Assembly: GCF_024509055.1 (NCBI RefSeq)
Contig: NZ_JANINM010000538.1
Span: forward strand, 17,278 to 81,277
Length of the DNA stretch: 64,000 nt
DNA from: Mesorhizobium sp.
Lineage (GTDB): Bacteria; Pseudomonadota; Alphaproteobacteria; Rhizobiales; Rhizobiaceae
Direction: 5' to 3'
The stretch's first letter is position 1. Every line of letters begins with the position of its first letter. Both the position numbers and the translations under genes were made by a program. Of the stretch, positions 36,153-45,400 are shown piece after piece. The notes under the pieces were generated by a model. That model saw nothing but the letters and a program-made list of their open reading frames with translations. It ran no database searches and was not told where the DNA came from.

Positions 36153-36371
36153 GCCTTCATCCGCCTGGGGCTGTCGGCTTCCGGTGGCGGCGGACAATCC
36201 GCGAACTGCGCCTGAATATCGGGATCGGGTTCTGACTAGATTTCAGCCCACCCTCTCCAAGAATAGTTGGAGCGACTTGTCGACCATTTCGGAGCGAGGG
36301 TTGAACAGGCTGTGATTTGCACGCGCCCTAGAACTAATGTACCTGCTAAATCATGAGGACCAGTCGGCGCT

Positions 36372-36824
36372 ATGGGCAACCAAGATAAGCCTTCCTCCGA
36401 AGTGTTGGGCATCCTACTACCCTTGCTCGGCTTCGGTGTCCTTTTTGTTGCGTATCATATAACGAATCCACCACCTCCAGAGACTCCGAAAACCGCCGTA
36501 CAGTTGAAGTTTGAACAGGAGCGAGCGGCGGCGCGCGAGCAGGCACAGGCGGAGAGTGCGAAAGCGCAGGCGGAGAGCCAAGCCCGGCACGCAGAACTTT
36601 GCAGATGGGTAGCACTATGCAAGAAGTACGGGGAAGCTCGGCAGGCTTGTGCAGTAGCCGGCGATTTCCAAAATTGCCTCGAGGTAAAGATGGGTGAAGT
36701 TGCTTCAATTTTGAACCAAGACTGTCACAACGACGGAACGCTGATCAACGATCAAAACGACACGCCAGCGTCGTGGAAATGCATCGACGTTAGCATCGAG
36801 GACACGCTGCACATCGGCAATTAG
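36372..36824 (+). CDS. Membrane-anchored hypothetical protein with a Cys-rich C-terminus
   Basis: A 150-residue protein with one N-terminal membrane segment (VLGILLPLLGFGVLFVAYHI), a proline-rich hinge, a charged Ala/Gln/Glu helix that could be a coiled coil (about residues 45-70), and then a C-terminal part with five cysteines (LCRWVALCKKYGEARQAC, NCLEV, DCHND, WKCID). Topology suggests a single-span protein with an extracytoplasmic disulphide-bonded domain. The ATG at 36372 has GAGGA about 13 bases upstream, which is loose. It stands alone between the ankyrin gene and a LuxR regulator. Function unknown. Confidence 0.7.
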   Translation: MGNQDKPSSEVLGILLPLLGFGVLFVAYHITNPPPPETPKTAVQLKFEQERAAAREQAQAESAKAQAESQARHAELCRWVALCKKYGEARQACAVAGDFQNCLEVKMGEVASILNQDCHNDGTLINDQNDTPASWKCIDVSIEDTLHIGN

Positions 36825-37024
36825 CTCCATCTCGGACAATGCCCGATAAAGCCCGTTATCAGGCAGTCTTGTCAGTCCTTCAACGAGGCGGTCTTCAGAC
36901 TCAGAGCGCCTCGCGTTAGGGCCCACCAAATATCATGCGCTGCTAATGTTTTTATGGTGCGGCCGCCATGGATGCGATAAAAGCAAGGGCATAGTCCAGA
37001 CAGGGTACAGGACGGGGTTACAAC

Positions 37025-38167
37025 ATGCTGCGTGATGAGCAAGACGAAGCCATCATCGACCGCCTGTATGAAGCCGCCACGATACCTGAGAAATGGGGCG
37101 GCAGGGGCGTATTGGAGACCCTGGCCAACCTTTGTGACTGCACAGACTCCGCAATAATGTCAGTTCGCGACCACGCCCTAGCAGGATGGACCGCCAACGA
37201 GACAGCATTTCCGAAACTGGTCGTTTACCTTCGCGACAATTGGATTGCCCAGAACCCGTACGTCGAGAGCGACGAACGCCTGCGCCGGTTTTCGCAGCCT
37301 CGGTTCGTTCTCGCCACCGAGGTGATGTCGGCCGAGGAGATGCAGGAAAACTTCTACTACCAGAATTTCATGCGTCCGTACGGCATGTACTGGCACGCTG
37401 GTACGAACGTCATGTCGCCGAACGGCGATACGGTGAAAGTTTCGGTTCACAGGGGTTACGACGCAGGACCGCTCGATCCCAAGCTCGTCGACAGGCTGAA
37501 CAGGCTAAGACCCCACATCGCTCGCGCCTGCGTCATGACTGCAAGGCTGAGGTTCGCTCAGCTTCATGCCGCAGTGGAAGTCTTGAACTCCGTCGGGCTG
37601 CCCGCCGCGGCCCTGCGGGACGGGCGGCTGGAGGTGGCGAACGGCCTTTTTGAAATATTGATGCCCGACGTCGTCCAGCACCGACGCCAGCGCCTGACGT
37701 TCCTGCAGGCTTCAGCCGACCAGAGGTGGTCCAGCATCCTCGAGAAGCCAGCAATGCATCGGAACGGAACGTTCCCCATTTCCGCGACCGAAGCGCGCCC
37801 GATGATGATCGTCCACGTTCTTCCCGTTGCCGGAGCGGGGAGGGACATTTTCCCGGTCGCGGATTCGCTGATGATCTTCGCGTCGAGCGAGACAAGCCAG
37901 AAGATCGCCCCCGAGATACTGCTCAGCCTCTTCGATTTCACGCCAGCGGAGATTTCCGTGACGAACAGCATGCTCTCGGGCACGCCGATCGAGGAGATCG
38001 CCAGGGCGCGGGGAGTGTCGGCGGACACCGTGCGCGTCCAGCTGAAGTCAATTTTCGCCAAGACCGGAACTCACAGGCAGGCAGACTTGGTAAAGCTCCT
38101 CGGCGGCATCGCAAGCGCCTCGAACATCATAGACCGCCCGCCTGCGGAAAAGCCGCGTTCCCACTAG
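37025..38167 (+). CDS. LuxR-family HTH regulator, paralogue 1
   Basis: A 380-residue regulator with a C-terminal LuxR/GerE helix-turn-helix (about residues 305-360: FTPAEISVTNSMLSGTPIEE, then RGVSADTVRVQLKSIFAKTG). The N-terminal ~190 residues are a PAS/GAF-like sensor-type region (PYVESDERLRRFSQPRFVL, ENFYYQNFMRPYGMYW) that does not look like the acyl-homoserine-lactone domain of LuxR/TraR. It shares architecture with paralogues at 50160 and 51518 but is clearly the most distant. It is convergent with the Cys-rich secreted-protein gene and lies upstream of the type I secretion locus, whose promoters carry a shared dyad. Effector unknown. Confidence 0.88.
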   Translation: MLRDEQDEAIIDRLYEAATIPEKWGGRGVLETLANLCDCTDSAIMSVRDHALAGWTANETAFPKLVVYLRDNWIAQNPYVESDERLRRFSQPRFVLATEVMSAEEMQENFYYQNFMRPYGMYWHAGTNVMSPNGDTVKVSVHRGYDAGPLDPKLVDRLNRLRPHIARACVMTARLRFAQLHAAVEVLNSVGLPAAALRDGRLEVANGLFEILMPDVVQHRRQRLTFLQASADQRWSSILEKPAMHRNGTFPISATEARPMMIVHVLPVAGAGRDIFPVADSLMIFASSETSQKIAPEILLSLFDFTPAEISVTNSMLSGTPIEEIARARGVSADTVRVQLKSIFAKTGTHRQADLVKLLGGIASASNIIDRPPAEKPRSH

Positions 38168-38211
38168 CGGCGCGCATACGGACTGATGGGCTTCATACGC
38201 CTTGGTAAATC

Positions 38212-38427
38212 TCACTTCTTGGTCAGGAAGGCCTTGCAGGACGGGGTGATTTCGCTCAGGTGCTGCTTAAGACAGCCCTGTGCATTGATATCATTGGTCA
38301 TTTTGCACACTCGCAGTGCGTCGGCATGACAAGGCGTCTTGTAAGCATCCTTCGCCAAAGCGGCGTCGGTGAGGAAAAGCGAGATAGAGGCCAGAAGCGC
38401 CAGCTGAAGCGGCTTTCGATTTTGCAT
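38212..38427 (-). CDS. Secreted small Cys-rich protein (GLG1-like repeat)
   Basis: A 71-residue protein with a signal peptide (LALLASISLFLTDAALA) and a mature domain containing four cysteines in the order PCHADALRVC, GCLKQHL, PSCKAFL. This spacing resembles the Cys-rich GLG1 repeat found in short secreted bacterial proteins. Two disulphides are expected. The ATG at 38427 is preceded by GGGGAA. Its upstream region contains a perfect copy of the 20-bp dyad (38509-38528), suggesting co-regulation with the adhesin and methyltransferase genes. Function unknown. Confidence 0.82.
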   Translation of the reverse strand: MQNRKPLQLALLASISLFLTDAALAKDAYKTPCHADALRVCKMTNDINAQGCLKQHLSEITPSCKAFLTKK

Positions 38428-38796
38428 GGTTGTTTCCCCTTCGGAAATGCGCGCGGAAGCGCAATATATCTACGACCACGCCAAACTAAGTTAATTTCGT
38501 CCGTCAGTCATACCCCATATGGGGCATGGGAATGACTTCGTGGCGACTACAATTGCGGCCTGTTGAGGGGCTATATACCTGTAGGGAGCAGGTGTCTGCC
38601 AAGGAGACAGGAACGGCTATTCCGGCTCGATAGGGTGAAGATGCTGACTACGAACGTGTCGGTTGCTTTTACCCGCCGACGATTTGGCTTTACTGTATAT
38701 TCCTGGGAATCTGGAGCAGTGCCTCCGGCTCGCAAGCCTTGATTGCACTGGAGCGACCGAAACAGGGTTCCACCAGCCAGATTTCCCGGCGGCCGG
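38428..38796. other. Intergenic region upstream of the Cys-rich gene
   Basis: About 370 bases between the Cys-rich protein start and the end of the HlyD-type gene, both on the minus strand. It contains the palindromic 20-bp site at 38509-38528. No ORF or RNA gene was found. Confidence 0.55.
38509..38528 (-). promoter_or_regulatory. 20-bp dyad, perfect copy, upstream of the Cys-rich gene
   Basis: On the minus strand this reads CATGCCCCATATGGGGTATG, matching CATNCCCNNTNTGGGNNATG at every fixed position. Its core CCCCATATGGGG is a perfect palindrome. It is 81 bases upstream of the Cys-rich gene start. Probable operator for one of the nearby LuxR-HTH proteins. Confidence 0.75.
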
Positions 38797-40218
38797 TCAC
38801 CGTTCGCGCAGGCTGTCATGCCCGTACCGCAGCAAAGGGGACAACAGGTAGTCGATGACCCTGCGCGAACCTGTCTTGACTTCGGCCGTGACCGCCATTC
38901 CCGGCGACAGGTCGATCACGTTGTCATCGACCTTCATGCTCGTCCGGTCGAGCGAAATCCTCGCGACATAGACCGAAGCCTGGCTGCTCCGTTCGCCGCT
39001 ACCGGATCGTTCCAGCGTTGCGGCGCCCGCATTCTCCTGCCCGGCATCGCGCGGTATCGCGTCGCGGGAGACGCTCAGCACCTTCCCGTGCAGGAGGCCG
39101 TATCGGGTGAAGTCGAAGGTGTCGACCTTGATGGCGGCCGCTTGGCCGGGCTTGATGAAGCCGATGTCGCGGTTCGAAACCATCGCCTCGATCTCGAGAT
39201 GGCTGTCGGTCGGCACGAGAACGAGCAGGGGCTGCGCAGGCGTGACCACCCCGCCCACCGTGTGCACCGAAAGCTGCTGGACGACCCCGTCGATCGGCGC
39301 AGTCAGGACCTGGAGATTGGTGAGCTGCTCGGCCTTGACAAGGTCGGCGGCGAGGCCTGCGGCCTTCCGCCTGGCTTCGGTCAGGTCGCTGAAGAGGGTG
39401 CGGTCATATTCGGCATCGGCCTGCCGGCGGGCTTCGACGATAGCCGCCAGCGATGCCTCCGCCTCTTGGTGGCGGCTTTTTCCGACGACGACATCCTGCT
39501 GCTGCTCGACGAGCTGCTGCAAGGTATCCAGGTAGTCGAGCTTCGAATCCAGTCCCTTGTCGAGGAGGTTCTTGCGGACCTCCAGGCGCTGCTCGATGAC
39601 GGGTATGGTCGCGTTCATCTTGTCGACCTGCGCGTCGATCGTGTCGCGTTCCGCCGTCTTTTGCGCCTCCTGCCGGTCGAACGACGCCAGCTTCGCCCGG
39701 TGCTCCTCGACCTGCTTTGCCAGGAACTGGCGCTGGTTCTGGACAAGCTCCGCCGGAGCCTCGTCAGGCGGCTTGAAATCGTCCAGGGGATCAGCAGCGG
39801 TGCTCAGCGCCGCGACGAGGCGGGCGATGTCGAGCTGGACCGCCACGAGGTCGCCGCGCAGGTGGTCTCGCTCCGCCGCGTTCATGGTCGGGTCGAGTTC
39901 GACCAGGACGTCGCCCGCCTTCACGGCTTGCCCGTCCTGAACGTGGATGGCGCGGACGACGCCTGCCTCGAGCGGCTGGATGACCTTAGTCCGCCCGCTT
40001 GGGATGATCTTGCCCGGCGCGGACGCGACGATGTCGACCTTGCACAGCGTCGCCCAGGCGAGGGCGAGACAGAAGACGGTCACGATGACCGCTGCTATGG
40101 CGCGGCCTATCGGCGAGGGCGGTGTCTCGATGATCTCCAGCGCCGCAGGAAGGAAGGCGAGCTCATGTCGCCGCTGCGGCGCCTTCGGAAACGGAACGAC
40201 CTTGCTGGCGGATCTCAT
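38797..40218 (-). CDS. Type I secretion periplasmic adaptor, HlyD family
   Basis: A 473-residue membrane-fusion protein joining an inner-membrane ABC exporter to an outer-membrane TolC channel. One membrane segment is near residues 38-58 (AIAAVIVTVFCLALAWATLC). The lipoyl/barrel half-motif GRTKVIQPLEAGVVRAIHVQ follows. A long coiled-coil hairpin (about 115-290) and a second lipoyl half with APIDGVVQQLSVHTVGGVV come next. The C-terminal ends with the family SPGMAVTAEVKTG...RRVIDYLLSPL. The start overlaps the ABC gene stop by 4 bases (ATGA). No tolC gene is in the window, so a housekeeping TolC is presumably used. Confidence 0.93.
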   Translation of the reverse strand: MRSASKVVPFPKAPQRRHELAFLPAALEIIETPPSPIGRAIAAVIVTVFCLALAWATLCKVDIVASAPGKIIPSGRTKVIQPLEAGVVRAIHVQDGQAVKAGDVLVELDPTMNAAERDHLRGDLVAVQLDIARLVAALSTAADPLDDFKPPDEAPAELVQNQRQFLAKQVEEHRAKLASFDRQEAQKTAERDTIDAQVDKMNATIPVIEQRLEVRKNLLDKGLDSKLDYLDTLQQLVEQQQDVVVGKSRHQEAEASLAAIVEARRQADAEYDRTLFSDLTEARRKAAGLAADLVKAEQLTNLQVLTAPIDGVVQQLSVHTVGGVVTPAQPLLVLVPTDSHLEIEAMVSNRDIGFIKPGQAAAIKVDTFDFTRYGLLHGKVLSVSRDAIPRDAGQENAGAATLERSGSGERSSQASVYVARISLDRTSMKVDDNVIDLSPGMAVTAEVKTGSRRVIDYLLSPLLRYGHDSLRER

Positions 40219-42356
40219 TTGTGGCCCGCCTGCAGCCTGTGCAACGAGGCGTAGCGGCCGTTGCCGTTGACAAGGTCGTCGTGCGTTCCGTCCTCCACCA
40301 AACGCCCCTGGTCGAGGGTAAGGATTCGGTCCGCGCCGCGCACGGTGGAAAGCCGGTGCGCGATGATGATCACGGTGCGGCCCTCCGCGATTTCCTCCAT
40401 GTTCTGCTGGACCACGCGCTCGCTCTCGTAGTCGAGGGCGCTTGTCGCCTCGTCGAAGATCAGGATGCGCGGGTTGGTGACAAGCGCCCGGGCGATCGCG
40501 ATGCGCTGGCGCTGACCGCCGGACAGGGTGCCGCCGCGCTCGCCCACGATGGTGTCGTATCCCTCCGGCAGCTGCAGGATGAAATCGTGCGCTCCCGCCC
40601 GGGACGCGGCGCGGATGACCTCGTCCATCCCCAAGGCCGGATCTGCGAGCGCGATGTTGTCGCGGACGGACCGGTTGAACAGCGTGGCGTCCTGCAAGAC
40701 CACGCCGACCTGCCTTCGCAGCCAGCTGGCGTCGATCATCGCGAGGTCGACGCCGTCGACCAGGACGCGGCCGCTTTCGGGGACATAGAGCCGCTGGACA
40801 AGCCTTGCGAGCGTGCTCTTGCCGGAACCCGATGGGCCGACGATGCCGACGACCTGGCCAGCTGGAATGTCGAAGCGCACGTCCTTCAACACTTCCGGTC
40901 CGTCGAGGCGATAGCGGAAGGTGACGTGGTCAAAGCTGATGTCGCCGCGGATCGACGGAAGCGCTGCCCTGCCAGGATTGAAGGCAGGCTCGGTTGGCGT
41001 GTTGAGGATGTCGCCAAGCCGGGACACGGATAGCCGCGCCTGATGGAAGTCCTGCCAGATCTGGGCGACGCGCAGCACTGGAGCGCTGACCCTGGCCGCA
41101 AGCATGTTGAAGGCGACAAGTCCGCCGACTGTCAGGTCTCCCGAGATCACCAGCCGCGCCCCGAAATAGAGAACCCCTGCCGTCACCAGCTTGCTCACCA
41201 TCTGGACGGATTGGCTGGCTGCGTTGCCGAGGCTGAGCACCCGGAAGCTGGCCGAGACGTAGCCTGCAAGCTGCTCCTCCCAGCGCAACTGCATCTGCGG
41301 TTCGACGGCCATCGCCTTGACCGTCTCGATGCCGGTCACGCCTTCGACGAGGAAGGCCTGGTTTTCCGCGCCGCGGGCGAACTTCTCGTCGAGCCGCCGC
41401 CTGAACAGCGGAGTTAACCCTGCCGAAATGGCGACATAGAAGGGGAACGATCCCAACACGATCCATGTCAGCAACGGCGAATAGAGGAACATCACCGCAA
41501 CGAAGACAAAGGTGAAGAACAGGTCGATCACCAACGTCATGGCCGAGCCGGTGATGAAGTTCCGGATGTTCTCGAGTTCGCGTACCCGGGCGACGGAATC
41601 GCCCACCCGGCGCGCCTGGAAGTAGGAAAGCGGCAACGCCGTCAGGTGGCGAAAGAGCCGTGCGCCCAGCTCGACGTCGATCCTGTTGGTGGTATGCGCG
41701 AAGAGGTAGGTACGCAGGATTCCCAGCACCGTCTCGGCCACCGCGATGGCTGCCAGGCCGAGCACCAGCACGTCAAGCGTGCCTAGGCTCTGGTGCACCA
41801 GCACCTTGTCGACCACGACCTGGAAGAACAGGGGCGACACCAGCGCGAACACCTGAAGGAAGAACGAGGCGACGAGCACCTCTCCCAGAAGCCAGCGATA
41901 CTTGCGGATAGCCCCGAGGAACCACGTGATGTCGAACCGCCGGGCGAGGTCCATGAGGCTCGCCCGGCGCGTCATCAGGACGATCTGGCCGTCCCACGCC
42001 GCTTCGAACTCGGCGCGGCTCATCAACCGCGGCGCGGCGGCGTCCGTTGGCTGCACCAGGGCCTGGTCTTCGCCGACCTTACCCACCACCAGGAATCCGC
42101 CGTCACGCAGCGACGCGATGCCGGGCAGGGGCGTGCCCAGCAGCCGTCTCCAGTCCGTCCGTCGCGCCTGCGCCTTGAGGCCGAGGTCCCTGGCGCAGCG
42201 CAGCATTTCGCGTGTGCCGATCACGCGTCCGGCGAAGCGGTGCCGAACCTGTTCTTCGTCGACCGCAACGCCGTTCAGCCTGACAAGCAGGACCAGGGCG
42301 ACCAGCCCGGGATCGCTGGACGGCAAGCTTTCGGCGTTGGCAGACATCGGCTCCAC
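40215..42356 (-). CDS. Type I secretion ABC transporter with C39-like domain, HlyB family
   Basis: A 713-residue exporter. Residues 1-130 form a C39-peptidase-like domain, but the catalytic cysteine position reads DPGLVALVLLV, so it is the inactive CLD type that binds unprocessed RTX-like substrates. Residues 150-430 are the six-helix membrane domain. The ATPase has Walker A GPSGSGKST (about 505-515), signature LSGGQRQR, Walker B ILIFDEATSAL (about 630) and the IIIAHRLST H-loop. The GTG at 42356 has GGAGG five bases upstream and is preferred over the ATG at 42347. It is followed by HlyD and preceded, 52 bases away, by the giant secreted protein it probably exports. Confidence 0.93.
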   Translation of the reverse strand: MEPMSANAESLPSSDPGLVALVLLVRLNGVAVDEEQVRHRFAGRVIGTREMLRCARDLGLKAQARRTDWRRLLGTPLPGIASLRDGGFLVVGKVGEDQALVQPTDAAAPRLMSRAEFEAAWDGQIVLMTRRASLMDLARRFDITWFLGAIRKYRWLLGEVLVASFFLQVFALVSPLFFQVVVDKVLVHQSLGTLDVLVLGLAAIAVAETVLGILRTYLFAHTTNRIDVELGARLFRHLTALPLSYFQARRVGDSVARVRELENIRNFITGSAMTLVIDLFFTFVFVAVMFLYSPLLTWIVLGSFPFYVAISAGLTPLFRRRLDEKFARGAENQAFLVEGVTGIETVKAMAVEPQMQLRWEEQLAGYVSASFRVLSLGNAASQSVQMVSKLVTAGVLYFGARLVISGDLTVGGLVAFNMLAARVSAPVLRVAQIWQDFHQARLSVSRLGDILNTPTEPAFNPGRAALPSIRGDISFDHVTFRYRLDGPEVLKDVRFDIPAGQVVGIVGPSGSGKSTLARLVQRLYVPESGRVLVDGVDLAMIDASWLRRQVGVVLQDATLFNRSVRDNIALADPALGMDEVIRAASRAGAHDFILQLPEGYDTIVGERGGTLSGGQRQRIAIARALVTNPRILIFDEATSALDYESERVVQQNMEEIAEGRTVIIIAHRLSTVRGADRILTLDQGRLVEDGTHDDLVNGNGRYASLHRLQAGHK

Positions 42357-42408
42357 GACTACCTCCGACCGCTATCCTCTACGATCTTCCTCCGACGGTC
42401 TGAGCCGC

Positions 42409-45400
42409 TCAGGCGTGGTGCGGCTGGGCAAGGAAACCCTGTTGGCTGATCGCCGCCAGCGACGCATCGCCGATGAGCGAGCTTCCAAGCCCGTGTCCGC
42501 CCTGCGGGAAAGCCGAAGCCATGTAGTTGACCAGCAGCGCGAGGTCTGGACCTCGGCTCTCCGGCACGCTTGCCACGAGCGGCGGCGCGGGGGCCGCGCT
42601 CGGGTCGATCACCAGCGTTCCGGTGCCGCTGCTGTCCTTCGAAAGCTTCCAGGTGGAATGCGTATAGTCGCCGACGAGGCTTAAGCTGACGCTCTGGGTC
42701 CCGTTGCTGATCTTGAGGGTGCCGCCCGCGGTTGTTCCCGTGTAGACGGCGGTGGTTTTGCCCTTGACGAAGCTGAGATCGGCAAGGTCGACGGCATTGT
42801 TCGGGGTCAATCCGGATATCTTTCCGGTGAACGGTCCCGTCAGGCTGTGGTCGAGCTTGAGCGTTCCGGTTGCTCCCGCCGCGAAGGTAACGTTCTCCGT
42901 ATCGGACGAAGCGAATTCCAGGTTGCCGGTGTTCGCCAAGGTGAAGGATCCGGGGCCGATGACGGCCGTTCCGATAACCGCGGTAGCACCGTTTTGGACT
43001 GTCACTTTTCCGGATCCGCCGAGACCGCCGTTGAAGGTCGCGGTGATACCCTTCGAAGTGGCGCTAGCCAGTGTGATCGCGCCGTTGTCGGTGATCGTTT
43101 CCGCCAGGGCGTAAGACTGCGATATCTGGAGAACGCCGCCGCTGGCGATCAAGATTGATCCAGCCGCCAGGCTGCCGCCCGCAAGGGCGAAGGTGCCTGC
43201 GGAGATGGTGAGCGCGCCATTGGAACCGCCCGTCCCCGCAAGGGCCAGCGCGCCATTCTTGTTGTCCGAGACGGTTGCGCCTGCGTCGTTTACAAGCAGC
43301 CCGTAGGTGGCGGCCGCGCCCGAGATCGTGAGCGTGTAGGTCCCGCTTCGGTCGATGTCCGCGGCAACGCCAGCTGCGGGCACGCCGTTCCCCCAGTTCG
43401 AAGCCGTGCTCCAGCTTCCGCCCGCGGCGTTGGTCCAGTGATCCAGCGTGTCGACGATGAAACTTGCGGTAGCGCCTCCAGCGCCTGGGTTACCATTGCC
43501 CTCCTGCCAGCTGCTCCCGGCCACGCTGACCGAGGCATTGCTGATCAGGGTGTTCGCGGCGGCCGTGAAGGTCGCGGTATAGGTCGTCGCATTGACCTTT
43601 TGCAGGTTGCTCAACGCGCCGCCGACTGCGGCCGTATCCGCCAGCACGAAGGAAACAGGCGCCTCGCTGAAGGAGAAGGTGACCGTCGCGGTTCGCGCAG
43701 ACAGGGTCAGGTGGCTGTTGTTGATCGACACCGCGACCGATGGCGTGACCGTGTCGACCACGAACGAAGCCGTTCTCCCGCTGGTTCCGGCGTTGCCGTT
43801 GTTCTCATGCCAGGCATTGTCGACGGCCACGCTGGCCGTGCCGATGTCGGTGGCGGCCGAACCCGTGAACGTTGCGGTGTAGGTCGTGGCGTTCACCTGT
43901 TGGAGATTTGACAGGGTGCCGCCAGTGGCGCTGACATGCGCCAGGCTGAAGTCAGTGGGAGCCTCGCTGAAGCTGAACGTGACCGTTGCCGTGCCGTGGG
44001 CGAGATTGACGTCGCTGTTGTTGGTCGTCGCTGAAACCGACGGGGCCACCGTGTCGACGGTGAAGCTGCCAGTGCTTGCCGCGCCGCCTTCATTGCCGGC
44101 CAGGTCCTGGTAGCCATTGGCATTGACGGCCACATCCGCATTGCTGATGTCGATGCCGTTCGTCGCCGTGAACGTCGCCGTATAGGTCTTCCCGCCGTCG
44201 CTGGTCTGCAGGTTGCTGAGCGAGCCGCCATTCTCGGTGACGCTGCTCAGGCCGAAACCCGTGACCGCCTCGCTGAACGCGAACGTCACAACAGCAGTTT
44301 CGGCCGCCAGATTGACCGTGCTGTGGTCGAGCGAGACGGTCGCCTGGGGCGGGGTCTTGTCGATGGTGTAGGTTGGCCCGGGTATGGCGGGCGGTGTGTT
44401 GAAGAAGAGGGAGAGATCGTTGCCACCGAGATTGGCCGCTACCAGATCGGGCCGCCCGTCGCCGTTGAGATCGCCGGCGGCGATGCCATAGGTTTGCGTT
44501 CCCGCGGCGTAGGTCACCTGGTTCTGGAACGTGCCGTCGCCGTTGCCATACAGCACCGAAACTGAGTTGCCGCCCTGGTTGGCCACCGCAAGGTCAAGCT
44601 TGCCGTCACCGTTGAGGTCGACAATGGTGACCGTCCGCGCTCCCGCTCCCGCTGCGTAGTCGGTCTCTTTTTGGAAAGTGCCGTCGCCGTTGCCCAGCAT
44701 CACCGAGACCGTCCCGCTGCCTTCATTCACCCAGACCAAATCGAGCTTGCCGTCGCCGTTAAGATCGACGAGATGCACGCTGTTCGGCCGATTTCCCGAT
44801 CCGACGTGCACCTGTGGTTGGAAGGTGCCATCGCCGTTGCCGAGCAGGACCGCGATATCGTTGGTGCCGAAGTTGCTGGAGACCACGTCGAGCTTGCCGT
44901 CGCCGTTGAGGTCGCCTACCGCAACCGAGGTCGTCTCGCCGCCTGTGGCGATCTCTTTGTAGGGTTGGAAAGTCCCGTCGCCATTGCCAAGCAGGGTTAC
45001 CACCCCGCCCGCATTGTCGGCAAGGATAAGGTCGGCCTTGCCGTCGCCGTTGAGGTCGCCGATCGACACGGTTTCGTCGTTGCCCCCGCCGGCATAGTGG
45101 ACCGGAGACTGGAAGGTGCCGTCGCCATTGCCCATAAGAACCGAAACGCCACCACCCGGGTCCGCGGCCACGATGTCCTCCTTGCCGTTTCCAGTCAGGT
45201 CCCCGACGGTAAGCGAATAGGCAGAGGCGACATACTGATGGGCGGTCTGGAAGGTTCCGTCGCCGTTGCCCAACAGGACGGAAATCGTGTCCGCGTTGAG
45301 ATCGCTGACGATAATGTCGGCCTTGCCATCGCCATTGACGTCGGCGATCACCGGAAAGAGCGGGCCGGCCGCCGTGGGGAGCGTGACCTGCGGCTTGAAC

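Noticed and set aside
38743..40254. A 503-codon plus-strand frame opposite the HlyD-type gene
   Set aside because: Antisense to a well-supported gene; composition is that of a reverse-complement frame.
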